Shown: piece after piece, positions 1-6,023 of the stretch
How positions within the stretch are numbered: position 1 is the stretch's first letter
Layout: every line of letters starts with the position of its first letter
Origin: Promethearchaeota archaeon
GTDB lineage: Archaea; Asgardarchaeota; Lokiarchaeia; Sigynarchaeales; MK-D1
Assembly: GCA_016839865.1 (NCBI GenBank)
Contig: JAEOTN010000236.1
Coordinates: forward strand, 1-6,491
Reading direction: 5' to 3'
Length of the DNA: 6,491 bases
Program-made: the position numbers and the translations under genes
The notes under the pieces: model-generated
Seen by the model: the letters and a program-made list of their open reading frames with translations, nothing else
Databases searched by the model: none
Told to the model about the DNA's origin: nothing

Positions 1-781
1 TAAGAGTTGTTACAAATCCCTCCTGTAGATTTCGCAAAATTGAGTTCATTACAGAATAGACTTTGGATTCATTCGCAAGCAACAACTCATTCATAGTTGC
101 TGTACTTGCTTTGAATTTGTCTAACACTAACCTCGCACCTTGAGAAGTGGAAGCAAGATCTTTCATGGGTGTACGGAGTGAATTTTCCAATAGAAGTTCG
201 TCAATATGAATGGATTTCTGGGATTGATAATTTTCAATCACCTTCTGAACATTTTGGAAAACATTTATGGTATTAGGAGGATTGATGACAACCGGAATGG
301 ATTTTACAGTCTCAAATACCTTATTTTTCAAATCAAAGGAACGATACGCTTTAATTAATACAGGGAAATTCTCATCACCATGCATTCCAACTATTAATGT
401 AATAGCTTTCGCGTTTTCCATGTTTTGGAATAAATTATGAGTTTGAAGATTGTTTGGAGTAAAATCTACATTCTCACCCAGCCGTGAGGAATACCACCCC
501 AAAGGTTTTACATTTCGTGGTAGTCCTTGTGAAATTGCCTTTTGGTAATTATCTGCAAATTCCATTTTTAACTGATTGCCATGGAAACAGGGGATGATAT
601 CATTAATCACTACATCTTCCTCTTTAATTTCCCCCACAAGGATTCCACCAACGCAAAATGGAGTAAGACTGGAGGGACTAACATGATATAATACATGTTC
701 AATGAGTGAGATACAGACGGAGGGTGTAAATATCACAGAACCTTTTGTAGGATCTAATATAATGGGTTGCTCTTGACTCAT
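1..781 (-). CDS. Catalytically dead MPN (MPN-, Rpn8/CSN6-like) protein, 3' end outside the window
   Basis: Read by hand on the minus strand: 260 codons are open from the ATG at 781 and continue past position 1, so the C-terminus is missing. Residues about 15-150 look like an MPN/JAB fold. The segment CVGGILVG (43-50) matches the strand and helix that carry the catalytic Glu in active JAMM enzymes, and GWYSSRLG (95-102) matches the GWYHSHPG loop. Aligned without gaps to the neighbouring MPN+ protein, the Glu, both His and the Asp are C43, S98, R100 and N111, so no zinc site should form. Residues about 170-260 look helical and polar. The family includes Rpn8, CSN6 and eIF3f, which are structural partners of active MPN proteins. 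The start overlaps the upstream stop as TAATG and has a good Shine-Dalgarno, so the two are probably translated together. The fold call is by motif only; the partner role is inference. Confidence 0.75.
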   Translation of the reverse strand, partial: MSQEQPIILDPTKGSVIFTPSVCISLIEHVLYHVSPSSLTPFCVGGILVGEIKEEDVVINDIIPCFHGNQLKMEFADNYQKAISQGLPRNVKPLGWYSSRLGENVDFTPNNLQTHNLFQNMENAKAITLIVGMHGDENFPVLIKAYRSFDLKNKVFETVKSIPVVINPPNTINVFQNVQKVIENYQSQKSIHIDELLLENSLRTPMKDLASTSQGARLVLDKFKASTATMNELLLANESKVYSVMNSILRNLQEGFVTTL

Positions 782-2154
782 TATTTTTTCCTCCACTTTT
801 TCAGATTCTTAGATATAGAAGTAATTCGCTTGTTAACTGATTCAATTTCTTTTTCAATACCAAATAATCTTTCACTAACTCCACTCAATTCATTATTTAA
901 ACTTGTACCCGTCTCTGCTATAACTTTTATACCCTCAGATTTAACTTGAACTATTTTTTGTTTGAAGAGATTGAATATATCATCTGTGTCTTGTTTTTGA
1001 ATGGCAACCTCACTTGCCGCAACTCGTGAAGTATCACCTATCTTCATATATTTATCAACAATTATGTTAATTCTTTGTCCAATTTCATTCAATGTCTTTT
1101 TAACTTCACGATCAAATGCTTTACTGAGATCATCTTCAATATTTCCAAAGATTGCTTTTAATTTTACTAATAATGAACCTTTGTGTTCATCATCAAATTC
1201 AAGCATATTTCGTAGTTGGTTATCCAGTGTATGTAAAAATTGTTGTGTACTATTTGTGTACCAATTTTGGATCTGTCCTACTGCTTGGTTTAACGTTACA
1301 AATAAGGATTGGAGTTTTACGAGAAGAAAACGGTATACACTCGCCACATTTTGAGAATAATCATTCAAATCGGTTGTTAATTTATGGACAAAAAGTGCCA
1401 TACTAGATTCAAACTCTTCCTGAGATAATGAGCGGAAAATTTCGAATAATTCACCCATCTGAACTTGAAATTTTTCAGATAAACGTAATTCAATTTCCGG
1501 GAACTTTATTTCTTTGAAAATATTCGGGATTTCATTTATTTCAAATATCGTTGGAAGATTACTCTGCATATTGGTAATAACATCTGCAAATTGGGTGTAA
1601 AATGAGGGATCATTAGGAATTTCTATTGTGAAGGGAACTTTGTGATACCCAGATGCAGGACCTTGTGCTGGATTATCCAATCTAAACATCTCAAAACCCA
1701 TGTCTCCTTTCTTGAAAAGGCGCTGGTGATCCCATACTATCCCAATTGCGCTTGGATTAAGATTTTGAAAACCCAATTGATTTATGATATCAGTGGAACT
1801 GAAGAAGCAAGTTAATCCGGGATGTGAGTGGAACCATCCTACCGTAAATAGACCACGCTCCAAGAAAGGTTGTTCATATTCAGTGAATGCAACGTAATCC
1901 TGTGGCTGAAAAGCTACCTCGATGCTTCCTCCATGTGAGACAGGTACTGCTTGTTCGATAATTACTTGTTGTATCCCCTTCTCATCTGCTTTACCTGTTA
2001 CACGTCCGATCAACATACCCATGCACTCCCTCCAGTTATTCTTGGGAATTGCATTCGAACCAAACCTCAGAACGTGTTTCATCATGTCAAAATATGCTGT
2101 CCATTTGATAATGACATCTTGCCCTTGCACTTGTTTAGAAGAATCTCTTGGCAT
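781..2154 (-). CDS. Rpn11/CSN5-like JAMM (MPN+) metalloprotease with long helical C-terminal extension
   Basis: A 457-aa protein, predicted soluble (no signal peptide or membrane segment). Residues about 12-190 form an MPN+ domain. ECMGMLIG (43-50) supplies the catalytic Glu E43. VGWFHSHPG (105-113) supplies zinc ligands H109 and H111. S119 and D122 complete the HxHP-x(6)-SxxD motif. Cys116, also found in Rpn11 and CSN5, is present. From memory, yeast Rpn11 uses H109, H111 and D122, the same numbers. Enzymes of this family cut isopeptide bonds next to ubiquitin or ubiquitin-like proteins using zinc, so deubiquitinase-like activity is likely, but no ubiquitin gene is visible here. Residues about 200-457 are long polar helices and probable coiled coil, making it roughly 150 aa longer than Rpn11. 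It is first in an operon with an inactive MPN protein. A weak Shine-Dalgarno (GGTG, 2160-2163) and a TATA-like box precede the start. Bacterial-type Mec+/RadC-like JAB proteins are a poorer match. Confidence 0.9.
   Translation of the reverse strand: MPRDSSKQVQGQDVIIKWTAYFDMMKHVLRFGSNAIPKNNWRECMGMLIGRVTGKADEKGIQQVIIEQAVPVSHGGSIEVAFQPQDYVAFTEYEQPFLERGLFTVGWFHSHPGLTCFFSSTDIINQLGFQNLNPSAIGIVWDHQRLFKKGDMGFEMFRLDNPAQGPASGYHKVPFTIEIPNDPSFYTQFADVITNMQSNLPTIFEINEIPNIFKEIKFPEIELRLSEKFQVQMGELFEIFRSLSQEEFESSMALFVHKLTTDLNDYSQNVASVYRFLLVKLQSLFVTLNQAVGQIQNWYTNSTQQFLHTLDNQLRNMLEFDDEHKGSLLVKLKAIFGNIEDDLSKAFDREVKKTLNEIGQRINIIVDKYMKIGDTSRVAASEVAIQKQDTDDIFNLFKQKIVQVKSEGIKVIAETGTSLNNELSGVSERLFGIEKEIESVNKRITSISKNLKKWRKK
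790..794 (-). promoter_or_regulatory. Shine-Dalgarno GGAGG for the MPN- gene
   Basis: GGAGG on the minus strand lies inside the last codons of the MPN+ gene, eight bases before the ATG at 781. It fixes that start and supports translational coupling across the TAATG junction. Confidence 0.8.
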
Positions 2155-2184
2155 TTCCGCACCAGTTTTTGAGTGATTTACAGC

Positions 2185-2190
2185 TATAAA
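2185..2190 (-). promoter_or_regulatory. TATA-like box for the MPN operon
   Basis: TTTATA on the minus strand lies 31-36 bases ahead of the ATG at 2154. With the usual archaeal spacing of about 25 bases, transcription would start near 2161, giving a leader of only a few bases. The call rests on sequence and position alone. Confidence 0.55.
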
Positions 2191-2192
2191 CT

Positions 2193-2240
2193 TAATGAAA
2201 TTTCGTTAGTAATAATCTTATTTCTTTCATTATTTCGTTA
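2193..2240. repeat. Four copies of half-site TTTCRTTA between divergent genes
   Basis: TTTCATTA or TTTCGTTA occurs at 2193-2200 (minus orientation), 2201-2208, 2225-2232 and 2233-2240. The first two abut head to head as a near-perfect 16-bp palindrome with one mismatched pair. The last two abut in tandem. The pairs start 32 bp apart, about three DNA turns. The left pair touches the TATA-like box of the MPN operon, and the right pair lies about 16 bp ahead of the rightward TATA-like element. This layout suggests a regulator site serving both directions. The binding protein is unknown, and AT-rich chance repetition cannot be fully excluded. Confidence 0.5.
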
Positions 2241-2255
2241 ATACGTTTGGTGAGG

Positions 2256-2265
2256 TAAATTTATT
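2256..2265 (+). promoter_or_regulatory. Possible TATA-like element for the membrane protein gene
   Basis: TAAATTTATT lies about 35-44 bases before the ATG at 2300, which would put a transcription start near 2286. The match to the archaeal TATA consensus is moderate in an AT-rich stretch. Confidence 0.35.
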
Positions 2266-2299
2266 AGTTTGTTAGAAGTATGGTGATTGGGTATGCATC

Positions 2300-3016
2300 A
2301 TGGCATTAGAAGATTGGACTACCATCATTAGTATAGGAATTAGTGTTGCAGGTATAATTGTTTCAATTTTGATACAAAATAAAATCCGTAAAGAGGATAA
2401 GAAGGATTTTGAAAACCAGATAAATTTGGAAAAGCAAAAATTAGAGAGATATGAGGAGCAATTACAACTGAAGAAGACTCCTACTCCAGTGTTAAGTATC
2501 GAGCGGGTCGATATTCATAAATATAAAGGACAGAGATATTTACAAACAACTTTAGAGATAAATAATACGGGAAAAGATGCTTTGGATTTGAAAAACGCTG
2601 TTCTTGTCATTGATCGTCCAACACTTAAGCCTTCTGGGGCAATCAGGTACGCTAAAATGAACAATCCAATGTTAGTTAGATATATCTTGGGATTAAAACA
2701 AGATGTTCCTCCATTAGTGATGGAGAAACTCAATACAGGTGATTTTTCTGTTTTAGAGCAACACAAAAACAAAGACTGGATAACAAAGGATTTCTTAGAA
2801 TTAACCCGATTTCATTCATTGGACGTCCTTGATGACTATTTAGAAGAAAATGGGCATCGAATTTCCAATAATGAGTACCTTAAATCAGAAAATATCAAAC
2901 ATCTGAAAGAATCCGGTTTCTACCGTGTCACTTTGCTCATTGAACCCACACACAAAGAATTGAACTTTTTTAGCACTTCTCGGATCGTGTTTGTTCCAGA
3001 GGAAGATTCCGCGTAG
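2300..3016 (+). CDS. Single-pass membrane protein with coiled coil, function unknown
   Basis: A 238-aa protein I do not recognise. Residues about 7-26 are a hydrophobic membrane segment preceded by an acidic N-terminus and followed by basic NKIRKEDKK, so by the positive-inside rule the bulk faces the cytoplasm. Residues about 28-58 are highly charged and likely form a coiled coil. After a proline break (TPTP, 60-63) comes a mixed domain: a strand-rich part (64-105, including LEINNTGKDALDL, which resembles an Ig-like or accessory beta sandwich), a helical part (about 120-200), and closing strands (207-233). There are no catalytic motifs and no cysteines. It diverges from the MPN operon across a shared control region, so joint regulation or function is possible. 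The ATG at 2300 directly precedes the membrane segment; a weak GGTGA lies at 2282-2286. Confidence 0.75.
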   Translation: MALEDWTTIISIGISVAGIIVSILIQNKIRKEDKKDFENQINLEKQKLERYEEQLQLKKTPTPVLSIERVDIHKYKGQRYLQTTLEINNTGKDALDLKNAVLVIDRPTLKPSGAIRYAKMNNPMLVRYILGLKQDVPPLVMEKLNTGDFSVLEQHKNKDWITKDFLELTRFHSLDVLDDYLEENGHRISNNEYLKSENIKHLKESGFYRVTLLIEPTHKELNFFSTSRIVFVPEEDSA

Positions 3017-3021
3017 AAGTC

Positions 3022-3029
3022 TAAATAAT
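3022..3029 (+). promoter_or_regulatory. Possible TATA-like element for the radical SAM gene
   Basis: TAAATAAT is centred about 26 bases before the ATG at 3051, the spacing expected for a leaderless archaeal transcript. No Shine-Dalgarno is visible ahead of that ATG, which fits. The evidence is weak because the whole gap is AT-rich. Confidence 0.3.
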
Positions 3030-3030
3030 C

Positions 3031-3048
3031 TTTTTATCATTAATTTTT
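3031..3048 (+). terminator. T-run region after the membrane protein gene
   Basis: Two runs of five T (3031-3035 and 3044-3048) follow the stop at 3014-3016 by 14 and 27 bases, with no hairpin. Archaeal termination often relies on short T tracts alone. The runs also overlap the promoter zone of the next gene. Confidence 0.3.
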
Positions 3049-3050
3049 GT

Positions 3051-4151
3051 ATGATTAAATGCAAACTGTGTGGGAATCATAGTGCTAGTGAAATCCTCAA
3101 AGTTTGTGTTCATTGTATAAGAGAAGGAAGTGAAAAAGCTGTTGATTTAATTCGATCGGCTTATGAAAAATCTCGTAGACTATTAAATCTACCCTTATAC
3201 CCACCAAAACACAAAAACGGGATTTCTTGCAACCTTTGTATGAACGAGTGTAAAATGGATGATGGGGAATGGGGATTTTGTGGTATTAGAAGAAATGTTG
3301 ATGGGAGGGTTGAGGGACCTACAAAGAGTCAAGCGATTTTGCATGAGTATTACGATAGAAATCCTACTAATTGTTGCGCAGCTTGGTTCTGTCCAGCGCA
3401 GACAGGTTGCGGATATCCAAAGTATACAAAATCGAAAAATGGAGAATTTGGAACTTTTAACCACTCTATATTTTTCTATGGGTGCAGTTTCAATTGTCTC
3501 TATTGTCAAAATGCTTCACATAAAACGCAACGTCATTTAGTTGATTATACATCAATTGACAAAGTTATAAAAAAATCAAATCGACCAGATGTGACTTGTA
3601 TTTGCTATTTTGGAGGATCTCCTGAACCACATTTTCCTTTTGCATTGAATTTAAGCAGAAAATTAGTTGATAGTTCGAACATTAAAAGGATTTGTTGGGA
3701 ATGGAATGGTAGTGGAAATGAGATTTTAGTAAAGGAAGCGACTAAGCTCAGTCTGCAATCAGGTGGAATAGTAAAATTTGACTTAAAAGCGTTTAATCCA
3801 CTTATTGCAAAAGCTTTACTCGGAGTTTCTCTTGATCGAACTTTTAAGAATTTCGAATCTGTCGCAAGCTTTTTTGATTCTCGACCAGAAATTCCGATTG
3901 TGACTGCTACAACGCTATTGGTTCCTTATTATGTTGATGAGGTGGAAGTTGAATTTATTGCCCAATTCATTTCGAAAATCAATCCTGATATACCCTATTC
4001 CATGTTGGTTTTTCACCCTCAATTCTATTTATCGGATCTCCCTTTCACTCCAATTGAACAAGTCAAGAGATGTTACCAAATAGCAAAAAAATATCTAAAA
4101 AACGTGAATGTAGGTAATAAACATTTGATAGAAAATGCCCCACTTGATTAA
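3051..4151 (+). CDS. Radical SAM protein, PflA-like, with two N-terminal cysteine modules
   Basis: 366 aa from the ATG at 3051. A TTG at 2991 would add 20 residues, but it overlaps the previous gene, and the first metal motif begins right after the ATG. Modules in order: a CxxC...CxxC zinc ribbon (C4, C7, C19, C22); a second cluster CNLCMNEC...GFCGIR (C60, C63, C67, C77), as seen at the N-terminus of COG1180-type proteins; a cysteine-rich loop NCCAAWFCPAQTGCGYPKY (C108, C109, C114, C120); and the radical SAM CxxxCxxC motif GCSFNCLYCQN (C145, C149, C152), which binds the 4Fe-4S cluster that splits S-adenosylmethionine. Further marks are CICYFGGSPEPH (183-194), ICWEWNGSG (214-222) and KFDLKAFNP (242-250). 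These match an uncharacterised family annotated as pyruvate formate-lyase activating enzyme-like. The substrate is unknown, and no glycyl radical enzyme lies nearby. It converges on and overlaps the tRNA gene. Confidence 0.88.
   Translation: MIKCKLCGNHSASEILKVCVHCIREGSEKAVDLIRSAYEKSRRLLNLPLYPPKHKNGISCNLCMNECKMDDGEWGFCGIRRNVDGRVEGPTKSQAILHEYYDRNPTNCCAAWFCPAQTGCGYPKYTKSKNGEFGTFNHSIFFYGCSFNCLYCQNASHKTQRHLVDYTSIDKVIKKSNRPDVTCICYFGGSPEPHFPFALNLSRKLVDSSNIKRICWEWNGSGNEILVKEATKLSLQSGGIVKFDLKAFNPLIAKALLGVSLDRTFKNFESVASFFDSRPEIPIVTATTLLVPYYVDEVEVEFIAQFISKINPDIPYSMLVFHPQFYLSDLPFTPIEQVKRCYQIAKKYLKNVNVGNKHLIENAPLD
4148..4151. other. Convergent stop codons overlapping at TTAA
   Basis: The palindromic TTAA provides a TAA stop for the rightward gene (4149-4151) and one for the leftward gene (4150-4148). 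No intergenic terminator exists, so each transcript must run into the other gene. Confidence 0.9.
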
Positions 4152-5101
4152 TTCTGCAATCCTACAGCGAGATCAAGCACTAGGTGATACATTTTCGGTC
4201 CAAATGATTTGACAAAGCGCACAGCGATTATAGAACTTTCAAAACCTAACGGATGTAGTTCATTTTGTAATTTTTCGTAAAATTCTGCAAAATCTTTTCC
4301 CATTACTACCCCTTCAAAATGAATAATTGTGTTTTTTGTATTTTCAATATCGTTGTATATATCATAATGGGATTTAGATATGGTATTATCTAAGAAAGTT
4401 TCAACATTCGTCTGAATTTCGAGTTTATGAGGTTTTACAACAGAAAGAGCAGGTTTAAGATATTCATATGGAGCAGGAAATACTCCCATAATTATTCTAT
4501 CTGCTTTTATTCTTTTTTCAGAAAGTTTGAAAACCTCATTAGCGCAATTTCCATGAATCGGTGTGATATTATTGCTTAATTTGTTCATTCGAACGTTCTC
4601 TTCAAGATAAAAATATGAAGTAGGATTAAGTTCGATTGCGTAAATTTGCTTTGGTTTGGCATATTTTGCGATTCCTAATGAAAAGTATCCTATACCAGCG
4701 AACATATCTACAATTATTTCATCATTTTGAACCAATTTGGGCAAGTATCGACGTTCTGTAATATTGCCTTTTGCAAACATTATTTTTGTGAAATCAAATT
4801 TATAACGAATTTTATTTTCATTGTGAATAATTTCTGTGTCTTTCGCACCACACACATGCTCCAATCCCTCAGGAGTACGGAATTGCCCAGAAATTGTTCC
4901 TGTTCGTATCCACACCGCTGTAGTTTTTGGAAGCAATTCCATCACCGCTTTTCCAATCAGTTCTTTAAATCCATGAAGTTGTTCCTTTAGATTAAGAATT
5001 GCTTTGGAACTAATGAATTGGATACCGGAAGGTAAAAAATGTAGAAGATCTTCGGGGATATCAGACTTCAATTTATTTCTTAGCTGGTCACGAAATTTCA
5101 T
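4148..5101 (-). CDS. taw2: Taw2-type tRNA wyosine biosynthesis transferase (Trm5/TYW2 family)
   Basis: A 317-aa cytoplasmic enzyme predicted to transfer the 3-amino-3-carboxypropyl group of S-adenosylmethionine to 4-demethylwyosine at position 37 of tRNA-Phe. MFAKGNITERR (108-118) matches the TYW2/Taw2 segment. VDMFAGIGYFSLGIAKY (131-147) is SAM motif I, and YAIELNP (154-160) carries the acidic residue that holds the ribose. DRIIMG (201-206) has Gly where Trm5 methyltransferases have Asn-Leu-Pro, which favours Taw2 over Trm5. HFEG (261-264) and the closing VKSFGPKMYHLVLDLAV (297-313) are also typical. About 53 residues separate DRIIMG from HFEG, roughly 25 more than I would expect, so there may be an insertion at about 224-252. 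The start has no clear Shine-Dalgarno and may be leaderless. The alternative is a divergent Trm5 m1G37 methyltransferase. Confidence 0.82.
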   Translation of the reverse strand: MKFRDQLRNKLKSDIPEDLLHFLPSGIQFISSKAILNLKEQLHGFKELIGKAVMELLPKTTAVWIRTGTISGQFRTPEGLEHVCGAKDTEIIHNENKIRYKFDFTKIMFAKGNITERRYLPKLVQNDEIIVDMFAGIGYFSLGIAKYAKPKQIYAIELNPTSYFYLEENVRMNKLSNNITPIHGNCANEVFKLSEKRIKADRIIMGVFPAPYEYLKPALSVVKPHKLEIQTNVETFLDNTISKSHYDIYNDIENTKNTIIHFEGVVMGKDFAEFYEKLQNELHPLGFESSIIAVRFVKSFGPKMYHLVLDLAVGLQN

Positions 5102-5127
5102 GGATAATGAGCATTTATTCGTAAAAA

Positions 5128-5135
5128 CATAAAAA
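5128..5135 (-). promoter_or_regulatory. Possible TATA-like element for the Taw2 gene
   Basis: TTTTTATG on the minus strand is centred about 31 bases ahead of the ATG at 5101, implying a start near 5106 and an almost leaderless message. Weak match. Confidence 0.3.
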
Positions 5136-5160
5136 TCTGGAGAAAACCTAAAAACTAGAC

Positions 5161-5168
5161 TTTTATAC
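5161..5168 (+). promoter_or_regulatory. TATA box for the slipin operon
   Basis: TTTTATAC is a good archaeal TATA match. It predicts transcription starting near 5190, leaving a leader of about 39 bases that contains the palindrome at 5193-5213 and the Shine-Dalgarno. Confidence 0.6.
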
Positions 5169-5192
5169 TTGGGTGGGTGATGTTATCTTAAC

Positions 5193-5213
5193 AATTTGCA
5201 TTCAATGCAAATT
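5193..5213. repeat. Perfect 21-bp palindrome, likely operator of the slipin operon
   Basis: Arms AATTTGCATT (5193-5202) and AATGCAAATT (5204-5213) are perfect reverse complements around a single C. The element sits just after the predicted transcription start and two bases before the Shine-Dalgarno. A bound protein there would block initiation or early elongation. The one-base loop makes it a poor RNA hairpin, so a dimeric DNA-binding protein is the likelier reader. The regulator is unknown. Confidence 0.65.
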
Positions 5214-5214
5214 T

Positions 5215-5218
5215 GGAG
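5215..5218 (+). promoter_or_regulatory. Shine-Dalgarno GGAG that decides the slipin start
   Basis: GGAG lies ten bases before the ATG at 5229. The earlier in-frame TTG (5196) and ATG (5205) fall inside the palindrome and too close to the predicted transcription start, so 5229 is preferred. Confidence 0.7.
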
Positions 5219-5228
5219 AATAGAAAAA

Positions 5229-6008
5229 ATGTTGTTTCAAGGATTAAGTCCAGGCGCTTACATCGGAATTGTCATCGGTGTAATCGTCTTAATAATTTGT
5301 ATGTGTATTTTAGGTGGTATTAAGGTTGTCTTGGAGTACGAGCGGCTTATTATCTTCCGTTTAGGACGATATAGAAGAACGGTTGGTCCCGGGCTTGTAT
5401 TCATCATCCCAGGTTTAGAAAAAGCAAGGAAAGTCGATTTACGTATTGTCACAGCCGATATTCCACGCCAAGAGATCATTACGAGAGATAATATTCCAGT
5501 GCTTGCGAATACTGTCGTGTATTATAAAGTTCAACGCCCTGCAGACGCAATTAACAAGATTGAAAACTATGCCTATGCAGTTCGACAATATACTCAAGCT
5601 GCGTTACGTGATGTAGTTGGTAACATGGAATTAGATGGTGTGTTAACTGAACGTGAAAAAGTAGCTAAAGATATTAAGGAAATTGTTGACGCTGAAACTG
5701 ATAACTGGGGTATTGATATCTCCGCGATCAAAATTCAAGAGATTGAGCTACCTGCTGAAATGAAACGGGCAATGGCTAAGCAAGCTGAAGCCGAACGGGA
5801 TAAAAGAGCACAAATCATTCAATCTGAAGGTGAAGTAAAAGCTGCAGAAAACTTACGACAAGCAGCAGAACTTTTAGCGCAATCCCGTGGAGCACTTCAA
5901 TTGCGTACATTACAAACTATCCGTGATATTTCACAAGATCCCAGTGAAAAACTGGTAATCTTCATGCCTGGTGGCTTTGAAGACGTAGTTAAGAAGATCA
6001 TGAAATAG
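5229..6008 (+). CDS. Slipin/stomatin-like SPFH membrane protein
   Basis: 259 aa from the ATG at 5229. One membrane segment (about 11-33) anchors it, with the remainder on the cytoplasmic side as in archaeal stomatins. The SPFH domain spans about 34-190: YERLIIFRLGRY (37-48), GPGLVFIIPGLEK (53-65), RQEIITRDNIPVLANTVVYY (80-99) and AALRDVVGNMELDGVLTER (124-142) are signature segments. A charged, alanine-rich helix (about 170-220) is the coiled coil used for oligomerisation, and FMPGGFED (245-252) closes the protein. The family forms ring- or cage-like assemblies in membranes and often works with membrane proteases. Such genes commonly sit beside an nfeD/membrane protease gene, but here the next gene is a sugar-phosphate enzyme, and no protease is visible. 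Length is normal for a slipin. Confidence 0.92.
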   Translation: MLFQGLSPGAYIGIVIGVIVLIICMCILGGIKVVLEYERLIIFRLGRYRRTVGPGLVFIIPGLEKARKVDLRIVTADIPRQEIITRDNIPVLANTVVYYKVQRPADAINKIENYAYAVRQYTQAALRDVVGNMELDGVLTEREKVAKDIKEIVDAETDNWGIDISAIKIQEIELPAEMKRAMAKQAEAERDKRAQIIQSEGEVKAAENLRQAAELLAQSRGALQLRTLQTIRDISQDPSEKLVIFMPGGFEDVVKKIMK

Positions 6009-6009
6009 T

Positions 6010-6016
6010 GGGGGAT
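6010..6016 (+). promoter_or_regulatory. Shine-Dalgarno GGGGGAT for the HPS-like gene
   Basis: This G-rich site lies seven bases before the ATG at 6024, directly after the slipin stop. It supports that start and translation from a shared message. Confidence 0.65.
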
Positions 6017-6023
6017 TGTCAGC

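Noticed and set aside
1001..1406. Plus-strand open frames across the MPN+ gene
   Set aside because: They are antisense to a well-supported coding sequence, have no Shine-Dalgarno or promoter, and encode low-complexity hydrophobic peptides.
1..2154. A complete ubiquitin-like modifier cluster
   Set aside because: No ubiquitin, E1, E2 or RING-type gene is visible. Only the protease-like pair is present, and the cluster could extend left of the window.
2991..3050. TTG start for the radical SAM gene overlapping the membrane protein gene
   Set aside because: The added 20 residues are hydrophobic and unlike family N-termini, and the zinc ribbon starts right at the ATG at 3051.
3051..4151. Radical SAM protein as Taw1, given the neighbouring Taw2
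   Set aside because: The cysteine modules and the CICYFGG, KFDLKAF and ICWEWNG motifs fit the PflA-like family, not the TYW1/Taw1 family. The genes converge rather than share an operon.
5193..5213. Palindrome as a transcription terminator or attenuator hairpin
   Set aside because: A one-base loop disfavours an RNA hairpin, no T tract follows, and the position near the promoter fits an operator better.
5196..5228. Upstream TTG and ATG starts for the slipin
   Set aside because: Both lie in the palindrome near the predicted transcription start and lack a Shine-Dalgarno. The ATG at 5229 has one at proper distance.
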